Below, one piece after another: positions 39,226 through 50,982 of a stretch of 64,000 nt of DNA. Numbering within the stretch: the first letter of the stretch is position 1; each line of letters opens with the position of its first letter. The notes under the pieces were generated by a model. That model had not been told where the DNA came from. It worked only from the letters and a program-made list of their open reading frames with translations, and ran no database searches. The DNA lies in contig NC_133939.1 of NCBI RefSeq assembly GCF_031877795.1, forward strand, positions 7,917,698 through 7,981,697. Direction: 5' to 3'. Source of the DNA: Strix aluco (lineage: Eukaryota; Chordata; Aves; Strigiformes; Strigidae). The position numbers were made by a program, and so were the translations under genes.

Positions 39226-42200
39226 GCAAGCCAGCGCAGGGTGGCTGCTGGCTGCGTTTCCCCCCTGGCACTACACAAACCCAGGGAAGATGGGCCACTG
39301 TTAGTGACACTGGGAGAGCAATATCCTGCAGGTTTCAGGAGCTGTTGCTGCTGTGGGTGGTGGCCAAGTTACTCCTGTCTGCTTGTGCCAGTGAGGCAGT
39401 GCCATGGGGTTGGCAGAATGGGTTGACATCCTTCGTAGTGGAGGCACAAACTCCCGTGTGCCTGAAATTTCTGTGGCCTTAAATACCAGAGAGGAGAGAG
39501 CAGCCTCCTTCAAGGGGGGTTGTGTGGTTCAGATCCATGGTGGATCCATCTAGTTGCCATCTGCAAGCTCTGCTGCCCGACCTATTTCTGAAGTGCTGAC
39601 CATAGGAAGCAAGTGGTGTGTTTGGGGACAGGAGCTGAGTAGTGCTTTCCAGGCTTTACACCTGGTTTTCCGATAGAGGAAAAAGCAGGCTAAAACTACT
39701 TGCAGTAGAAAGTATTAAATAGAGGGGAGCAACACTAAAATGGCCTTTATTGCCTTTTTGGGATCTCTGAACCTCAGTAAACTTTAAATGTGTTTCAATT
39801 TCACACGCATGGTGTTTTCCTCCCTCCAGCAACTGTGCAGATTTGTTGCACTTCAGATCACTTGATATCATGCCCATAACCACACTGATCCATCACAGGG
39901 ATGCTGTCAGGGTGTGTAAGTGGGGAAGAAAAAGGGCATTCTTTGAACAGGTCGTACCTGGCCCCATAGAGCTGCCAGACGCATGGCATGCTCTGTTTGC
40001 GAGCTTAGAGCTGGAGCTGGTGCTAGGCTGTGCCACGTCGCCCATCCCACCGAAGAGGGGGTATTACATGCCGTTTTGAGAGGCACCTGTTTGCTCCTGC
40101 AAAGTGTTCTCCATGCTGGATCCGTAAGCAGAGGACATAGTCCTGGGCTTGGGTAGGAGCTTCTGTTGAACCTGTTTTCCTTTCCTAAGCATCTGGGGTG
40201 GGGGCGGACACTGAGGGAAGAAAATAGCAAGGAGGTTTTCAGTGAAGGCTTTATCGGGAAAGTTTCATTAATGTTTTCTGTTTTTATAAATACATATGTG
40301 AAACTTTGAGGGGAGGAGGAGTTTCTTAAGCTCTTTAAGTGTCTTTAAATATATCTAGGCATCCAGATTTGTGCTATACATTTATATTGCTTATGATTTA
40401 TAAAATGGAATTTTATTCACTTCCCTGGTGATGTTCTTGTGGGCTTATTGACTGTAGATACATTTGAAATGATGGTACAATGGGATAGTGTTACCAGATG
40501 AATAAATCAGACTTGTGTTTAAAAAACAGAACAGCACTTGCTGTTATTAACGTCTGAAGTCTAGCCATGCCATGAGCTCCCTGTGCGAGGACACGACTTG
40601 CTGACGTGCCTTGGCAAAATGCATATTTGACATACACTACTGCAAATATTTTGCCTTCTGAGAACCTGGCTTCAACAATGAGTGATATCCCTGACTTTGG
40701 GGTATGTGTATTCCTGCGGATCTGCTACCTTGGCTGCTCTGCTGCAGCTTGACACTGAACTTGGACAAGGGCTTCCTCGACAGCTTGTGTTGAGTTATAC
40801 CCAGCTTTCCTCTGGTCATTTCAGTCTCAGTTTAACCACTGGAACTGATGATGCATGGTAGAAGTGGTATCAATTTAGCTTATCTAGCACTGGCTATGAA
40901 GAGCAAAAGCAACCGTTTTTGGTTTGTGGAAGAACATCTGATTATTGTAATGTGGTTTTTTTCCACCTCCTTTTCTGTCAGAGACAAAATAGTTAACTGT
41001 AATTTTGATGTTTCCATTTGTTTTCCATGCCACAAGTTCCTTGCATAGAAGGGAACTATTTTGGGTTTTGCCAGATAAGTAATTGAAGTGCTTGTTAAAT
41101 AATATTTCTTACAATTTCTCTGAAAGTTACTTGCTTTGATGGGTGTCCTTTCTAATATTCTCTTTACTGCCATCGGGACGTGCCTTTTTTCTCAGCACCT
41201 GATACTTTTTGATGAACACACTTGACATCTGTGTGTGTGTCTTACATTATAAAGTATGGATTTCTTTGTGAAAACCAATTTGTTTTAAACATAATGCAAG
41301 AAGTCTTTTGCTTAACATAGAGGGGTTTGAATAGTGCTTTCTGAAGTCAATGGCCAGAATTCCCATTTTACTTCCGTCCTCCAGTGAAGTTGGTGTGGTG
41401 GAACGCTGCTGTTGAGTGCCAGCCCTGCCGTTGCTAACAGGGATGAGCTCTGGGTATGAAGAGGAAAACCAAATCTCAGTAGTGCTGTTGGACTGAAAAC
41501 TAGCAATGGTAGACGCACAGTTCTGTAAGTTTATTTCGCTGTCTTAGGTTAAATTGAATTAGATTCTTCTTCGAGCAAGTTGTAAAGAGTTATTGTGTTG
41601 TCCTTGAGGAGACAGAAAGACATAGCACCCACCTGCAAAGGGCTGGTATCAGAGAAATACTATCCTGAAGGGTAGCGTAGCTGTAGCCGGCACAAAGTGT
41701 ATTTATCGTCCCGGGTCCATGGATACCAACTACACATCTTGGCATGCAGTGATATTTACAGAGGCATTAAGTGTTGACCTGCCACATGCTGCTAACTTAA
41801 AATAAAGAAGCACTCCCTTCTCATTTTGAAAGATAAATGTCATAGAGAAACACATGATTGGGGGGGAAACAAAGAAGTAATTTGTTTGATTTGAAGGCGT
41901 AATGTTCCATGTAAAGTAAATAGTCCTAAATGAGTGATTGCACCCTGATCTTTAAAGCTCGACAGGGGGTGGAATTTTTACTGTTGGCTTCAGTGTGGGA
42001 ACAGTTATGATAAATCTGACTGATAATGAAAACCTCACTTGTAAAGTCATGATGCTGGGAGGTCCAGCTATGGGAGGAGAAGCAGTGCGTTTGGGAAATG
42101 GTGCTGTGCGTGCATGCTATGATGCACTTTCTTTCTCCTCCTTCAGTTTGAACATGAAACTGTCAATTTTAGAAATTGAAAAGGTTTGTTACCAGCAGTG

Positions 42201-45169
42201 GTCTCCAAATATCTTACTGAGTGAGGCTCCCGTGGGCATGTGCCCATCATGAAATGGCTTCTGTGTTGAACTGCACCCTGACAGTTCCCGTGGTGGCTGT
42301 CTGACCGCATCCAATGGGGAACGTGCTGCCAGAGCCCGGGTCTTGCCTGGGGGCATGCTGGCACCCCACACAGGTGGAGTCTCTTTCCTGTCTGTTACTG
42401 TTAACAAGGAATATTCAGCAGGCATCTGTCTGTGGGGTAGGAAGTGGGGTTTTGTAATGGTGCTGGTCCCACCAGCCAAGAGCTTGGTCACGTTCCAGAG
42501 CTCATAAACATGTTGTCCCTCTGGGCAAGTAACCCACTAATCAAGACACGTGTATATGGTGTTGTCCACCATGGCATGCCTTGATAATTATTCTTTCCTG
42601 TCCTAAGAGTTAAATTGCCCTTCCATCTTCATGCAGCTGCAAAGGACCCTGCAGTAGCCTGTTTCTCCCTTAGCCAGCAGGGTCAGGGACTGTTACTGCT
42701 GGTCCAGGGCGATGGTTAGAGCTTGTGGCTTTGCAGAAAGAGAAGATACACTTTTTGGTGTTAACCACTTTCCTGACAGGGTTGTAGTAAGGGGTGGTAA
42801 TGCAGTACACTTGTTGGAGCTGAAGGTCATCCCTCTGTGGATGCCAGTCTCTGAACAGGTAGGCCAAGGGACAGGACTGTCGCTTTTACAGTCACCAGCT
42901 ATTAGAGCACCATGGCTGTGCTATAACACTGTTGAATCCCTCTCTTCCTCTCTTGTTATGTCAGTGTTGAAGACTGTCCCCACACATGCGAGTTTGTGTC
43001 TGCTCCTGGTCTGGACAGGAGCACAGCAGCAAACAGAGGCTCACTTCTTGGGAAAGCCACTTCTCAGCCCTTGGGTGCTGCCGGGCATACTGCTGCTTGC
43101 TGCAGCCGTAGCTGTTAGCATGTCCTTAACTGCATGGGTTACCTGGCTCACATACCCTGGAGCAGACTTCTCAACGCCTGTTACTTGCTAACGTAAAGTG
43201 GTTTATTAGAGCTGAGCTCCCCACAGCTCCAAACATGCACTTCATTTAAGACCATGCCCTGGTCTGGGCTGGTCCCGGGCCAGACCTGCGCAGGCATCCT
43301 GCCGGGATGGTGGGACCTAGAGATGGAGAGCCACAACAGCGTGGGTCACCTCTTCCCTTGGGTCTCAGTGGCCGATGGGGTCCGTGCGGTTCTGCAGGTG
43401 CCTGACAGAGCATCAGCAGTGAGTGGAAGCAAAACTGCTGCTTTTTAATTAGGGCAGAAGGGGAGGCAGTGTACTGCTATGCAGAGCCACCCTCCAAAAC
43501 CAACATGGGACCTTGGAAAAGAGGGGGAATAAAGGGCTGACACAACCAGAAATGAAGGCTTCTGCCTTTATTAAATCCCAATGTTTGTTGACATGTAAAA
43601 CCAAAATGAAACACATGCTTAAACTTTCCCCTGTGCCTCCCCCCCAAAATCTGCCTCTCCTGTTCTCCTGGAGGATCTTTTTCAGCTGTGACAGCAGCAT
43701 ATTTTTTCTGGCACGTGCAGAGATTTTTAATGCAGGCAGGACTAATGGAATGATTTATTTCATTAGCAAGTGACTTGTATAGCTCCTCAGTGCGTCATCT
43801 GAAATTTAACCGTGTTCCTCACTTAAAACAATTCTTTTCCTCATTCTCCACATAAAAATTCCTCATTTTCCACTCTTTTGTTCTGTTTGCTGACATTGGA
43901 AGCACTTACTTAAATGTATGGCTCAAAAAATGTTTTATTTTCACAGCACAGTGATGTTTTGGAAAAAAACCAGGAATTGCTAGAAGCGAGTCTTCCTTAT
44001 TTATATATTTACAAAATTGAAATACACACATTTGAACTAACAGGCCAGGCTAAATAAAGTATCAGAGAGATCTTCTGAAACTTGGCTCCAGCAAAACAGG
44101 ACTTTAGCTTGAGCAAATGCATTATTACCTTTCATCTGATGTATCAAGTATATGAAAAGTATAGCTTCTTCATTTTGCAAAATGGCACGATCGTAGTTTG
44201 TTTAATACTATAAAGGCGCCTGATAATCTTTTTTTTTTTTCCCCGGGACAGCAGTAGGGAATTTTAAAAGCAGATGTGGATTCGCAGTTACTTGTCGAAT
44301 CCCAATTTTCTCTCGTCTTCAGTTTCCCTGGGTATGTTGTTTTATTTTGAATGGAGGGATTCGACCCTGTACCTCCATGTCCTTCCTCTTTACATATCCT
44401 CTTTTCACACACTTTCATGTGAACTCATTCTGCCTCTGCTACCAGCCACTGTTCTCTTCACAGGTGCTTTACAGAGGGTGCTGGGTGGAGGAAAGGGTTA
44501 GTACCAAGAATGTATAAAAAAAGAATAAAAAGTTATAGTTGAAGTATGTTCATATGGGGGAGCATAAAAAACTGGGAACAAAGCTTTACTGCTTTGTATT
44601 TAGGGACAGCACAGTTGTGGGTACAGATGGAAATGCATAAATGAAGGAAACCTGGAAAGAAATGTAAATGCTCTAAGTTTAAATATGAAATCATTATCAC
44701 ATTACCCAAAAAAAGACTGAGGAACAACTTTCTAAAGTAAAAAGCTTTTGTGCATACATCAGAGGCAAGAAAACTGCAGGTGAATGATGCTGACATATAA
44801 ATGGGGAGACCAAGGAGAGACATAGTAGAACAGGTGGATGTGATCCCTGCATGTGCCCGTCCCCAAAGGTTGCATCTCTCAAATTGTTGTTTAAATTAAA
44901 TAAAAGGTGTTATTTCACATGATTGTATTTTAGAGTGACTCTGGTGAGATCCATTGCTTCAGACCAGTAAACATAATAAAAAATAACTAACACCTGTACA
45001 GTATGTAAGAATTAATGGAGAAGTCTCATCTGTTTGCAAGAGTCACATTTCAATTCTACCTGCCTATTTCTTCTTCTTTCATTTTCAGAAGTTAGTGAAG
45101 CTGGAGAGAGGGAAACAGCATGTTTATGCTTTTCAAGGTTTTGGTGAGATTGCTCACCTAGAGCATCAG

Positions 45170-45182
45170 AAAAAAAAAAAAA
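45170..45182. repeat. A homopolymer, 13 bases, followed by A-rich tract
   Basis: Thirteen A followed by CCAAACAAAACAAACC. It may be the tail of an unrecognised retroposed piece, but no target duplication was seen. Confidence 0.8.
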
Positions 45183-45789
45183 CCAAACAAAACAAACCTA
45201 AACTGGCATGGGATGAGAAACCTCCAGTCCTGGATTAGTGACTGCCTAGCGGGTAGGAAACCAAGCAGTCAGGTTTCACAACATCACAGAAGTCCCACAG
45301 GGATTTGCTTCAAGATCTCCGCTGTTGAGCAGTGATAACGGATCTGCAAAGGAGAGGAGGAAGGGCTAAGTTATGGGCTTGGCTTCCTTTGTCTTCAGAG
45401 TGCTGCCGGGACCAGAGAAAACACCAAGCAGCTGCAGAGGGATCCAGCGATCCTGGATGGCTGGGCAGCACAACGGCAAAGGAAGCCTGGGCTAGCAGGG
45501 GTAAGAGAATGCTCTTTAGTCATATTTTATTCCTGCCCTCCGCCCTGTGCTGGGGACAACTCTCAGTGAGTCAGTGTTGCTTGCAAAATATCCTGAAGTC
45601 ATTACTGACAGCCTAGAGCTCAGGGTTTAGAAACGGTCAGGAAGGGAAATAGAAGTGTAGGAAGTTTTGGAAGGAGAACAAAGCATCCCCGTTGCTATGT
45701 TGCTGCTGGACCATGTGGCCTGAGCTTGTGCAGCTGGGGTGTCCCCGTATGCCTGCCTCGGGGATGTTTATGTGTGGCTAATGGTGCTG

Positions 45790-46120
45790 GGGGAAGTTGA
45801 CCAAGAGAGTCGGAGGTATGGAAAAGCTGCTGTGCAAGAGGGAATTGGAACAAGTGGGATTCAGCCTGGAGGAGCAACAAGTGAGGAGAGGAAGGTGTTG
45901 GGAGAGGTGTTGCAATCATGAACGACATTCAGAAAATGAAGGCAGAAGGATTACTGTCAGTGCGATTGGATTCACCGGTGTGAAGCGGAGAGGAGGGGTG
46001 AGAGTGTGCGATCTGCACTGTGTGCGATTGCAGAATTCATTGCCTCGGGTTGTTTGGGAAATGTGAGTGGTTTCAAGAAGCAATTAAACAAATGCACAGA
46101 GGATGGGCATTGGTACAGCT
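45790..46120 (+). mobile_element. Possible ancient CR1/L2-type LINE remnant
   Basis: The block at about 46030-46105 (CAGAATTCATTGCCTCGGG, then TTTCAAGAAGCAATTAAAC and AAATGCACAGAGGATGGG) resembles the 3' region of CR1/L2-like LINEs, where a line about local completeness is followed by a GGTTCAAGAA-type motif. The preceding 200 bases have similar purine-rich character. Divergence is high, so this is a moderate call. Confidence 0.4.
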
Positions 46121-47943
46121 GATGACACAGCTCTTTGGAAGCTGTGTGCATTTACTGGAAGAGAAATATATTCATATGTTTGTCCATGCTTACATGGTTT
46201 CTCTGTGTATCTGCTGTCGGTCACTCTAGGAGACAGGTAAGGGCTTGATAGACTTCTTGTTTAACAAGGTGAAGACACTGTTGCTTACAGTTTTAGGGTA
46301 AATCTGCTGTGGGCTGTGGAAATGGGGGTTGTGCAGTGTTCTCTGCCAGGGCAGTGCTAGCTGCAGCTCTCCGGGTGGATGGCAGTGTCTGGGACATGAG
46401 AGCGGAGGCAGGACTTTCACACTCTTCTGTACTTTGATGATTAAGACCTGAGTCCAGTGAGATACTTGGACAATAAAGGTTAAGCATAAGAGTGTGTGGA
46501 CAGGATGTAATTCCCTGACTGCCTTGAAGATACTGCATCACTCGCTCGTTCTCTTCAAGGATTAATTTAACTGCAGAGGACTTGCTGTGTGGGGTTAGCC
46601 TGCCAGCCAGCCAGCGCTGCACCCCACAGCCACAGCAGGCTCTAGGTTTCGAGAAGGCAGCAGCTATTTGTTTAAGTATTTTTATAGGTTTGGGGGATTT
46701 TTTTTTTTTGTCCTTTCTTAGTACTCCTAGCTGACACCTTGTGTTTTGTGTATGTGGTAAGTTTCCGTCACCTCCAGAAGAGCACATTTGTACTAACCGC
46801 TATGATACAGAAGCACCCACAAGTGACTTATCTAAAGGTGTGGAAAGAGAGCAGCTCTTGTGGGTGATCCTACCCTGCCTGTAAGAACAGCTGCATTCCT
46901 GCTCAGCAGAAGAGGTTTGGTTGCAGCATGCTTGAGAGGGATCTCATGTTAGGACACTACTTGTGCAAATAAAATAAAATCATATCATGTGAAGTAGTAG
47001 TAATGATTAAACTGAACTGCAGTGAACCCCCGGTAGAGTGTTGTGGCTCTGCTAAAATGTACTTGCTTGCAGAACCTACTTTGCCAAATTACAAATCAAA
47101 GGAAAATAACTGTTCACGTTGCAGCAGCATGCACAGTCATCAAAGGCAGGGATCACATTGTGCTGAGTGCTGAAGGTGAGTGTTCCAGGTTCCTTTGTGT
47201 TGCCTGGGGAGGAGAGGAGGTGGTGTGACTTGGTGTCCTCTGCTATGTGGCACCAGGAGGAGCGTCCCAGCAGGAACTTGCAGTGAGCTGTAAGGTTGTT
47301 CCACCGCGATGAACCTGCCACTCAGCTAGATTATCCTAGCAGTGGGAAACAAAAGCTGATGGAACTGAGATGTGCCTGCTATCACCTACGCCTGAAAACC
47401 CATCAGGAGAGGATTCTGAAGTCAAAAGCATGGCAGAGCCTTCCAGGGCCCAGAGCAAAGAGGTCTGCTCTGCAGGGCAGTAGGCAGCCAGGGCACATCC
47501 CATGGTGTGGAGGCTCTGTTCTGCCCACGCAGAAGATCTTGGTTGAGTTTCCTGGAAGCCAGACCCTCATGTGGTGTAAAGAAATACAGCATGAATAAAG
47601 TCAGGTCGGGGTCTGCACGAAGTGTGGTTGGAGGGAGGTGTCTCAGAGTTTTGTACTAAGCCAGCACTGGACAACTCTATTTCAGTGTTTCTCTCTCTTG
47701 ATTTGGAAAACATTGCTGTCCAAGTGTGGTTTGTCTGCAGAGCCTCTGACAGCATATAGGCTGACACAGTGGTGCTTTCCCCTTGAGCAAATGGCTTTTG
47801 CAGTCTCCTGCCTTCATGTGTCTCCTTCTGTTCCCAAGGGCACTGGGCAGACCCCAAACAGGCTGGCCTGCCGGGGTCTCCAACTGCGGAGGGGACTGGG
47901 AGAGAGGAGGGATGAGAGTGTCTTGCAGAGACCACAGCAGAAG

Positions 47944-47976
47944 AGGAACTGTAAACAGCACAGGAACTGTAAACAG
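47944..47976. repeat. Short tandem duplication, 18-base period
   Basis: Two identical 15-base copies of AGGAACTGTAAACAG separated by CAC. Confidence 0.9.
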
Positions 47977-49050
47977 TTAACAGGCTTAACTACTCGCAGA
48001 AGAGAGTGTAGTGATATCCTGAACCCCTCCTGATACCCCCCTTCCCCAGGCTGCTGTACCTCTGCATCTGAAACCATACTGGCCAAAAAGACTGCAGCAT
48101 GCCTTTCTAGCACTTGTTTCTCAAGCAAATGGAAACTGAGATGGTCTGTGGAGGCAGGGGAAATTACTTCAGTAAAAGCTAGAATTACTTGTGCTTCTAG
48201 GATTTTAATTTTTTTTTTTTCTTAGTTTATGAAGCGGGGGTAGAAGAATGTTTAAGTGTGCTGCTCTGTGAGAAATCAGGATGCGTTCCTTAATAGAGTT
48301 AAAAGAAAATATAAGTAGTCAGCATTAGGATGCTTCAATAATTTAGTATTTAATCCTATAAATGGTAGCATTTGTAATTTAGCTTATGTGGCATGGTACT
48401 GACTCAGAGTTCCTGTGAATGCAAGCTACTTGAATTGTATAACACTGTGAAATCTCCCTTTCTCTTGCTTCATTTCCTTGGTTGAGTGAAGCTATAAAGT
48501 CTAAACTATATTTGTCTATTTTGTGAAGACCTGTGGATTAAGATATGTGATAAAGCAACTTTTCATACACTCACTCCAAAAAAGCGGGGAGTCTTCTCTG
48601 CCATTGCATTTGAGAAAGTGTCTGAATTGCCCAAGAACAGACAGTAAGATATTTCCCTAGGAAAAGTTAACTTTTTCTTTCCTTTCCCCTGTTCATTGCG
48701 TTAAGCATCAGCACTAGGATTTTTCCTTGACTATTGCTGGTGTATCCACTGCTCAGAGCCTTCTCCATGAAGAAGGCTGTCAGTCTGGTGGGAGCATAGA
48801 GCAGGCAGCCTATGAACCAGTTCCTGCTTTAGCCGAGAGTAGATTTCAGACTGAGAAGGAAGATGCCCGTTTTCAGTGGGCATTTAATCATTTAAAAGGC
48901 TTATGTGGTGTTAATGTGTTTGCTGCTGGCCCTTCCATGCCTGGGTAACAGCTTTTGTGGGACTGTAGGGCTTATCTGAGGAAATACTTGCTCATCCCCT
49001 GAACCACAATGTTCTTCCATAATAGGTTTTTTTTCCCCTCTTTTTTGCAG

Positions 49051-49178
49051 GTGTTTCTTGAACTCTTCAGTGCGCCACAAAACTGTTGTGTTTTGGGCTA
49101 TCCTGCTTAAATCCTCAGAAGAAAACCCGCCAACAGCCAAAAATGACCTGAGTTGGAGAGCTGCTGCTTTATCCGCAG
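49051..49178 (+). other. ST6GAL1: Candidate untranslated 5' exon of ST6GAL1
   Basis: A very strong acceptor (long T/C tract, TTTTTTGCAG, ending at 49050) and a good donor (CGCAG|GTAGTA after 49178) bound 128 bases, about 1.1 kb upstream of the start-codon exon. Mammalian ST6GAL1 has a noncoding exon in the equivalent place. It contains a single ATG (49143), which opens a two-codon frame. This is inference from splice signals and position; no transcript was examined. Confidence 0.5.
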
Positions 49179-50300
49179 GTAGTACATTGGTAGCTCAGTG
49201 GCTTCTCAATACCAGAGCTTAGCACAGCTTGCTATCAGCAAGTTGCTCAAGGAGGGAATTGTCACTAGGGTCTCTCTAAGATGAGTAGTGATCTGATGTT
49301 TGTCTTCTGAGGAGCACGGGGACACCTCACGTCTCTGTACTGCTCCCATGTCCTGGGATGCATCCCGGAGCAGCCATGTAGGGAAATGAGCAGCTTCCTC
49401 CTGTCTTCTGTGGTCCCATGGGCTGCTCACGAGGCATTTATGCCTCAGTGTGTCTCCTACACCAGCCCCTTGTGCTGCCTAGGATGAGCTGCCCTTTGGG
49501 CACTGCTGCTATTGAATTTCTCTCTTCTGTAACATGTTGGGAGCTGGAGGTGTCTGCTAATATGAGGCAGTGCAAAGGAGGACAGGCGGTACTGTACAAC
49601 AGGGTCTGGCTTTGCTTTCTCTAGGGGTAACATACCTTGAGTAATGTTTATCAAAGTGCATTTATGAACCCAAACATGCCTCAAACCCTATTGTAGATTA
49701 ATTGGCTCCCAGGAGCCATTTAGTGAGGCTTCATATTGGGAGTGCACTCAGCCCACTGCAGGCTTGCAGGAGTTCCCTGTGAAGTCACCAACTGTGTCAG
49801 TACCAGGCTGGTGAAACTCCCACTGTTCATGAACTTGCAGCTTTTATCTCAACAGTTCTGTGCCTCATTATGTGCTTCATTAATGTTCATGTCTATGGTC
49901 AAGTAGAAGCTCAGTTCTGGAAATGCTAGTGGTGGAATTTGAATATTGGCTGGCTGAGATGGAAGGTGAAGGAAAGAAAAGTGAAGACTTAAGCTGTCGC
50001 TGGTGTGATACTGGCTGTGTTAATCTTGGCTGTCTGTTGTGGAAGGGAATAGAAAAAAGGTTTGAGTGGCAGGGGCCTCAGATCACCATTACATAGCATG
50101 CAATGGCTAGTAGCCAGCTCAAATCTTTGACGTTTGAGGTGGTGGACTTTGGAATGAGATCTTTAAAACAACCTGAAATTTTAAAATTACCCCTATGTTC
50201 TCCCTCTCCCCTCCCACTGCTCACACACTGATGTTTATAACTTTATATATACACATGCCTGTGCATGCAGCCCTGACTGAGATGTGTTCCTCTCTCCCAG
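49179..50300 (+). other. ST6GAL1: Intron between candidate untranslated exon and start-codon exon
   Basis: About 1.1 kb flanked by GTAGTA and TCTCCCAG. I see no gene, repeat family or strong motif in it. Its status as an intron depends on the upstream candidate exon being real. Confidence 0.5.
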
Positions 50301-50351
50301 GACCAACTTCCTGCCCCGTGTTCAGTGTCCCATTTGGATGCACCATACACT
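50301..50351 (+). other. ST6GAL1: ST6GAL1 5' untranslated part of the start-codon exon
   Basis: A splice acceptor with a pyrimidine tract (TTCCTCTCTCCCAG) ends at 50300, leaving 51 untranslated bases before the start codon at 50352. In mammals too the ST6GAL1 start codon lies a short way into its exon, after separate untranslated exons. The segment holds an out-of-frame ATG at 50338 whose reading frame overlaps the true start. Confidence 0.8.
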
Positions 50352-50982
50352 ATGGTTCACATCAATGTGTTGAAAAAATTCGTGTGTGTTCTTGTGGTGA
50401 TACTGGTAGCACTGACGGTTTGCCTATGGAGAGAGACAAGAAGAAGCTACTACGTTCCTTTCAAGACTGAGAACAATGATTTCCAGGTTCAGAGGACTTT
50501 GGAAAAATGGAACCCACTTAAATCACAGGGCCTTTTCCATGAAGCAGCCGGTGAATTGGGTCAAATACCCAAAATGTGGCTTGGTAACTACAACAAAGTA
50601 AAAGGCAGCACCTCTCGAACAGCTGAAAAGTCCAGGAAAGCAACAGACTCTGTGAAGGTATGGGATAAGGACAGTTCATCCAGAAATCTCATACCCAGGC
50701 TGCAGAAGGTCAGAAAAAACTACCTGTCCATGAACAAGTACAATGTGACTTATACTGGGAAGAGGAATGCTGCTAAACTCAGTCCAGAGAAGCTGCTCTG
50801 CCAGCTACGGGACAGGGTGAACGTGACCATGATACAGGGATCAGATGGTCCTTTTGATACCTCTGAATGGCAGCAATACCTACCAGGGAAAAGCCTCAAT
50901 GAAACAGTGGGCCGCCTGGGTCGCTGTGCTGTCGTGTCCTCAGCAGGGTCTCTGAAATCATCTCATTTGGGACAAGAGATAG
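50352..50982 (+). CDS. ST6GAL1: ST6GAL1 coding exon 1 of 5 (start codon, membrane anchor, stem, start of sialylmotif L)
   Basis: Encodes residues 1-210 plus the first base of codon 211 of beta-galactoside alpha-2,6-sialyltransferase 1, the trans-Golgi enzyme that moves sialic acid from CMP-Neu5Ac to the 6-OH of galactose on N-glycan Gal-beta1,4-GlcNAc ends. The start at 50352 has A at -3 and G at +4, and gives the expected N-terminus. Residues 1-9 form a cytosolic tail with Lys8-Lys9. Residues 10-26 are a hydrophobic signal anchor followed by Arg27, Arg30 and Arg31, giving type II topology. A polar, Lys/Ser-rich stem runs to about residue 130. N-glycosylation sequons sit at Asn131, Asn157 and Asn183. 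Cys150 should pair with the final Cys415 by homology with mammalian ST6GAL1. Sialylmotif L begins near Arg191-Cys192. The donor after 50982 (ATAG|GTTTGT) is weak, but it joins in frame to 54774, completing an Asp codon. The whole protein is 415 residues against 406 in human. Confidence 0.97.

Larger units (their letters stand above)
18002..49050 (+). other. Long intron-like stretch between CpG island and candidate exon
   Basis: About 31 kb with no recognised protein gene. It probably forms the large first intron of ST6GAL1; in mammals the 5' untranslated exons of this gene are also spread over tens of kilobases. It holds simple repeats (23519-23540, 36682-36749, 45170-45182), short tandem duplications, two kappaB-like sites, a CpG-rich patch near 39.1 kb, a GC-rich spot near 29.65-29.81 kb and AT-rich blocks near 21.0-21.6, 25.35-25.7 and 36.4-36.85 kb. 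Further untranslated exons or promoters may be hidden here. Confidence 0.6.

Noticed and set aside
42780..42858. Segment flanked by TTTCCTGACAG and CAG|GTAGGC within a 159-codon open frame
   Set aside because: The acceptor tract is only moderate and the translation resembles nothing. Pairs of this quality are expected by chance in a 31 kb intron.
46293..46787. 164-codon reverse-strand open frame
   Set aside because: Composition is random-looking, no domain is visible and it lies in intron sequence. Treated as chance.
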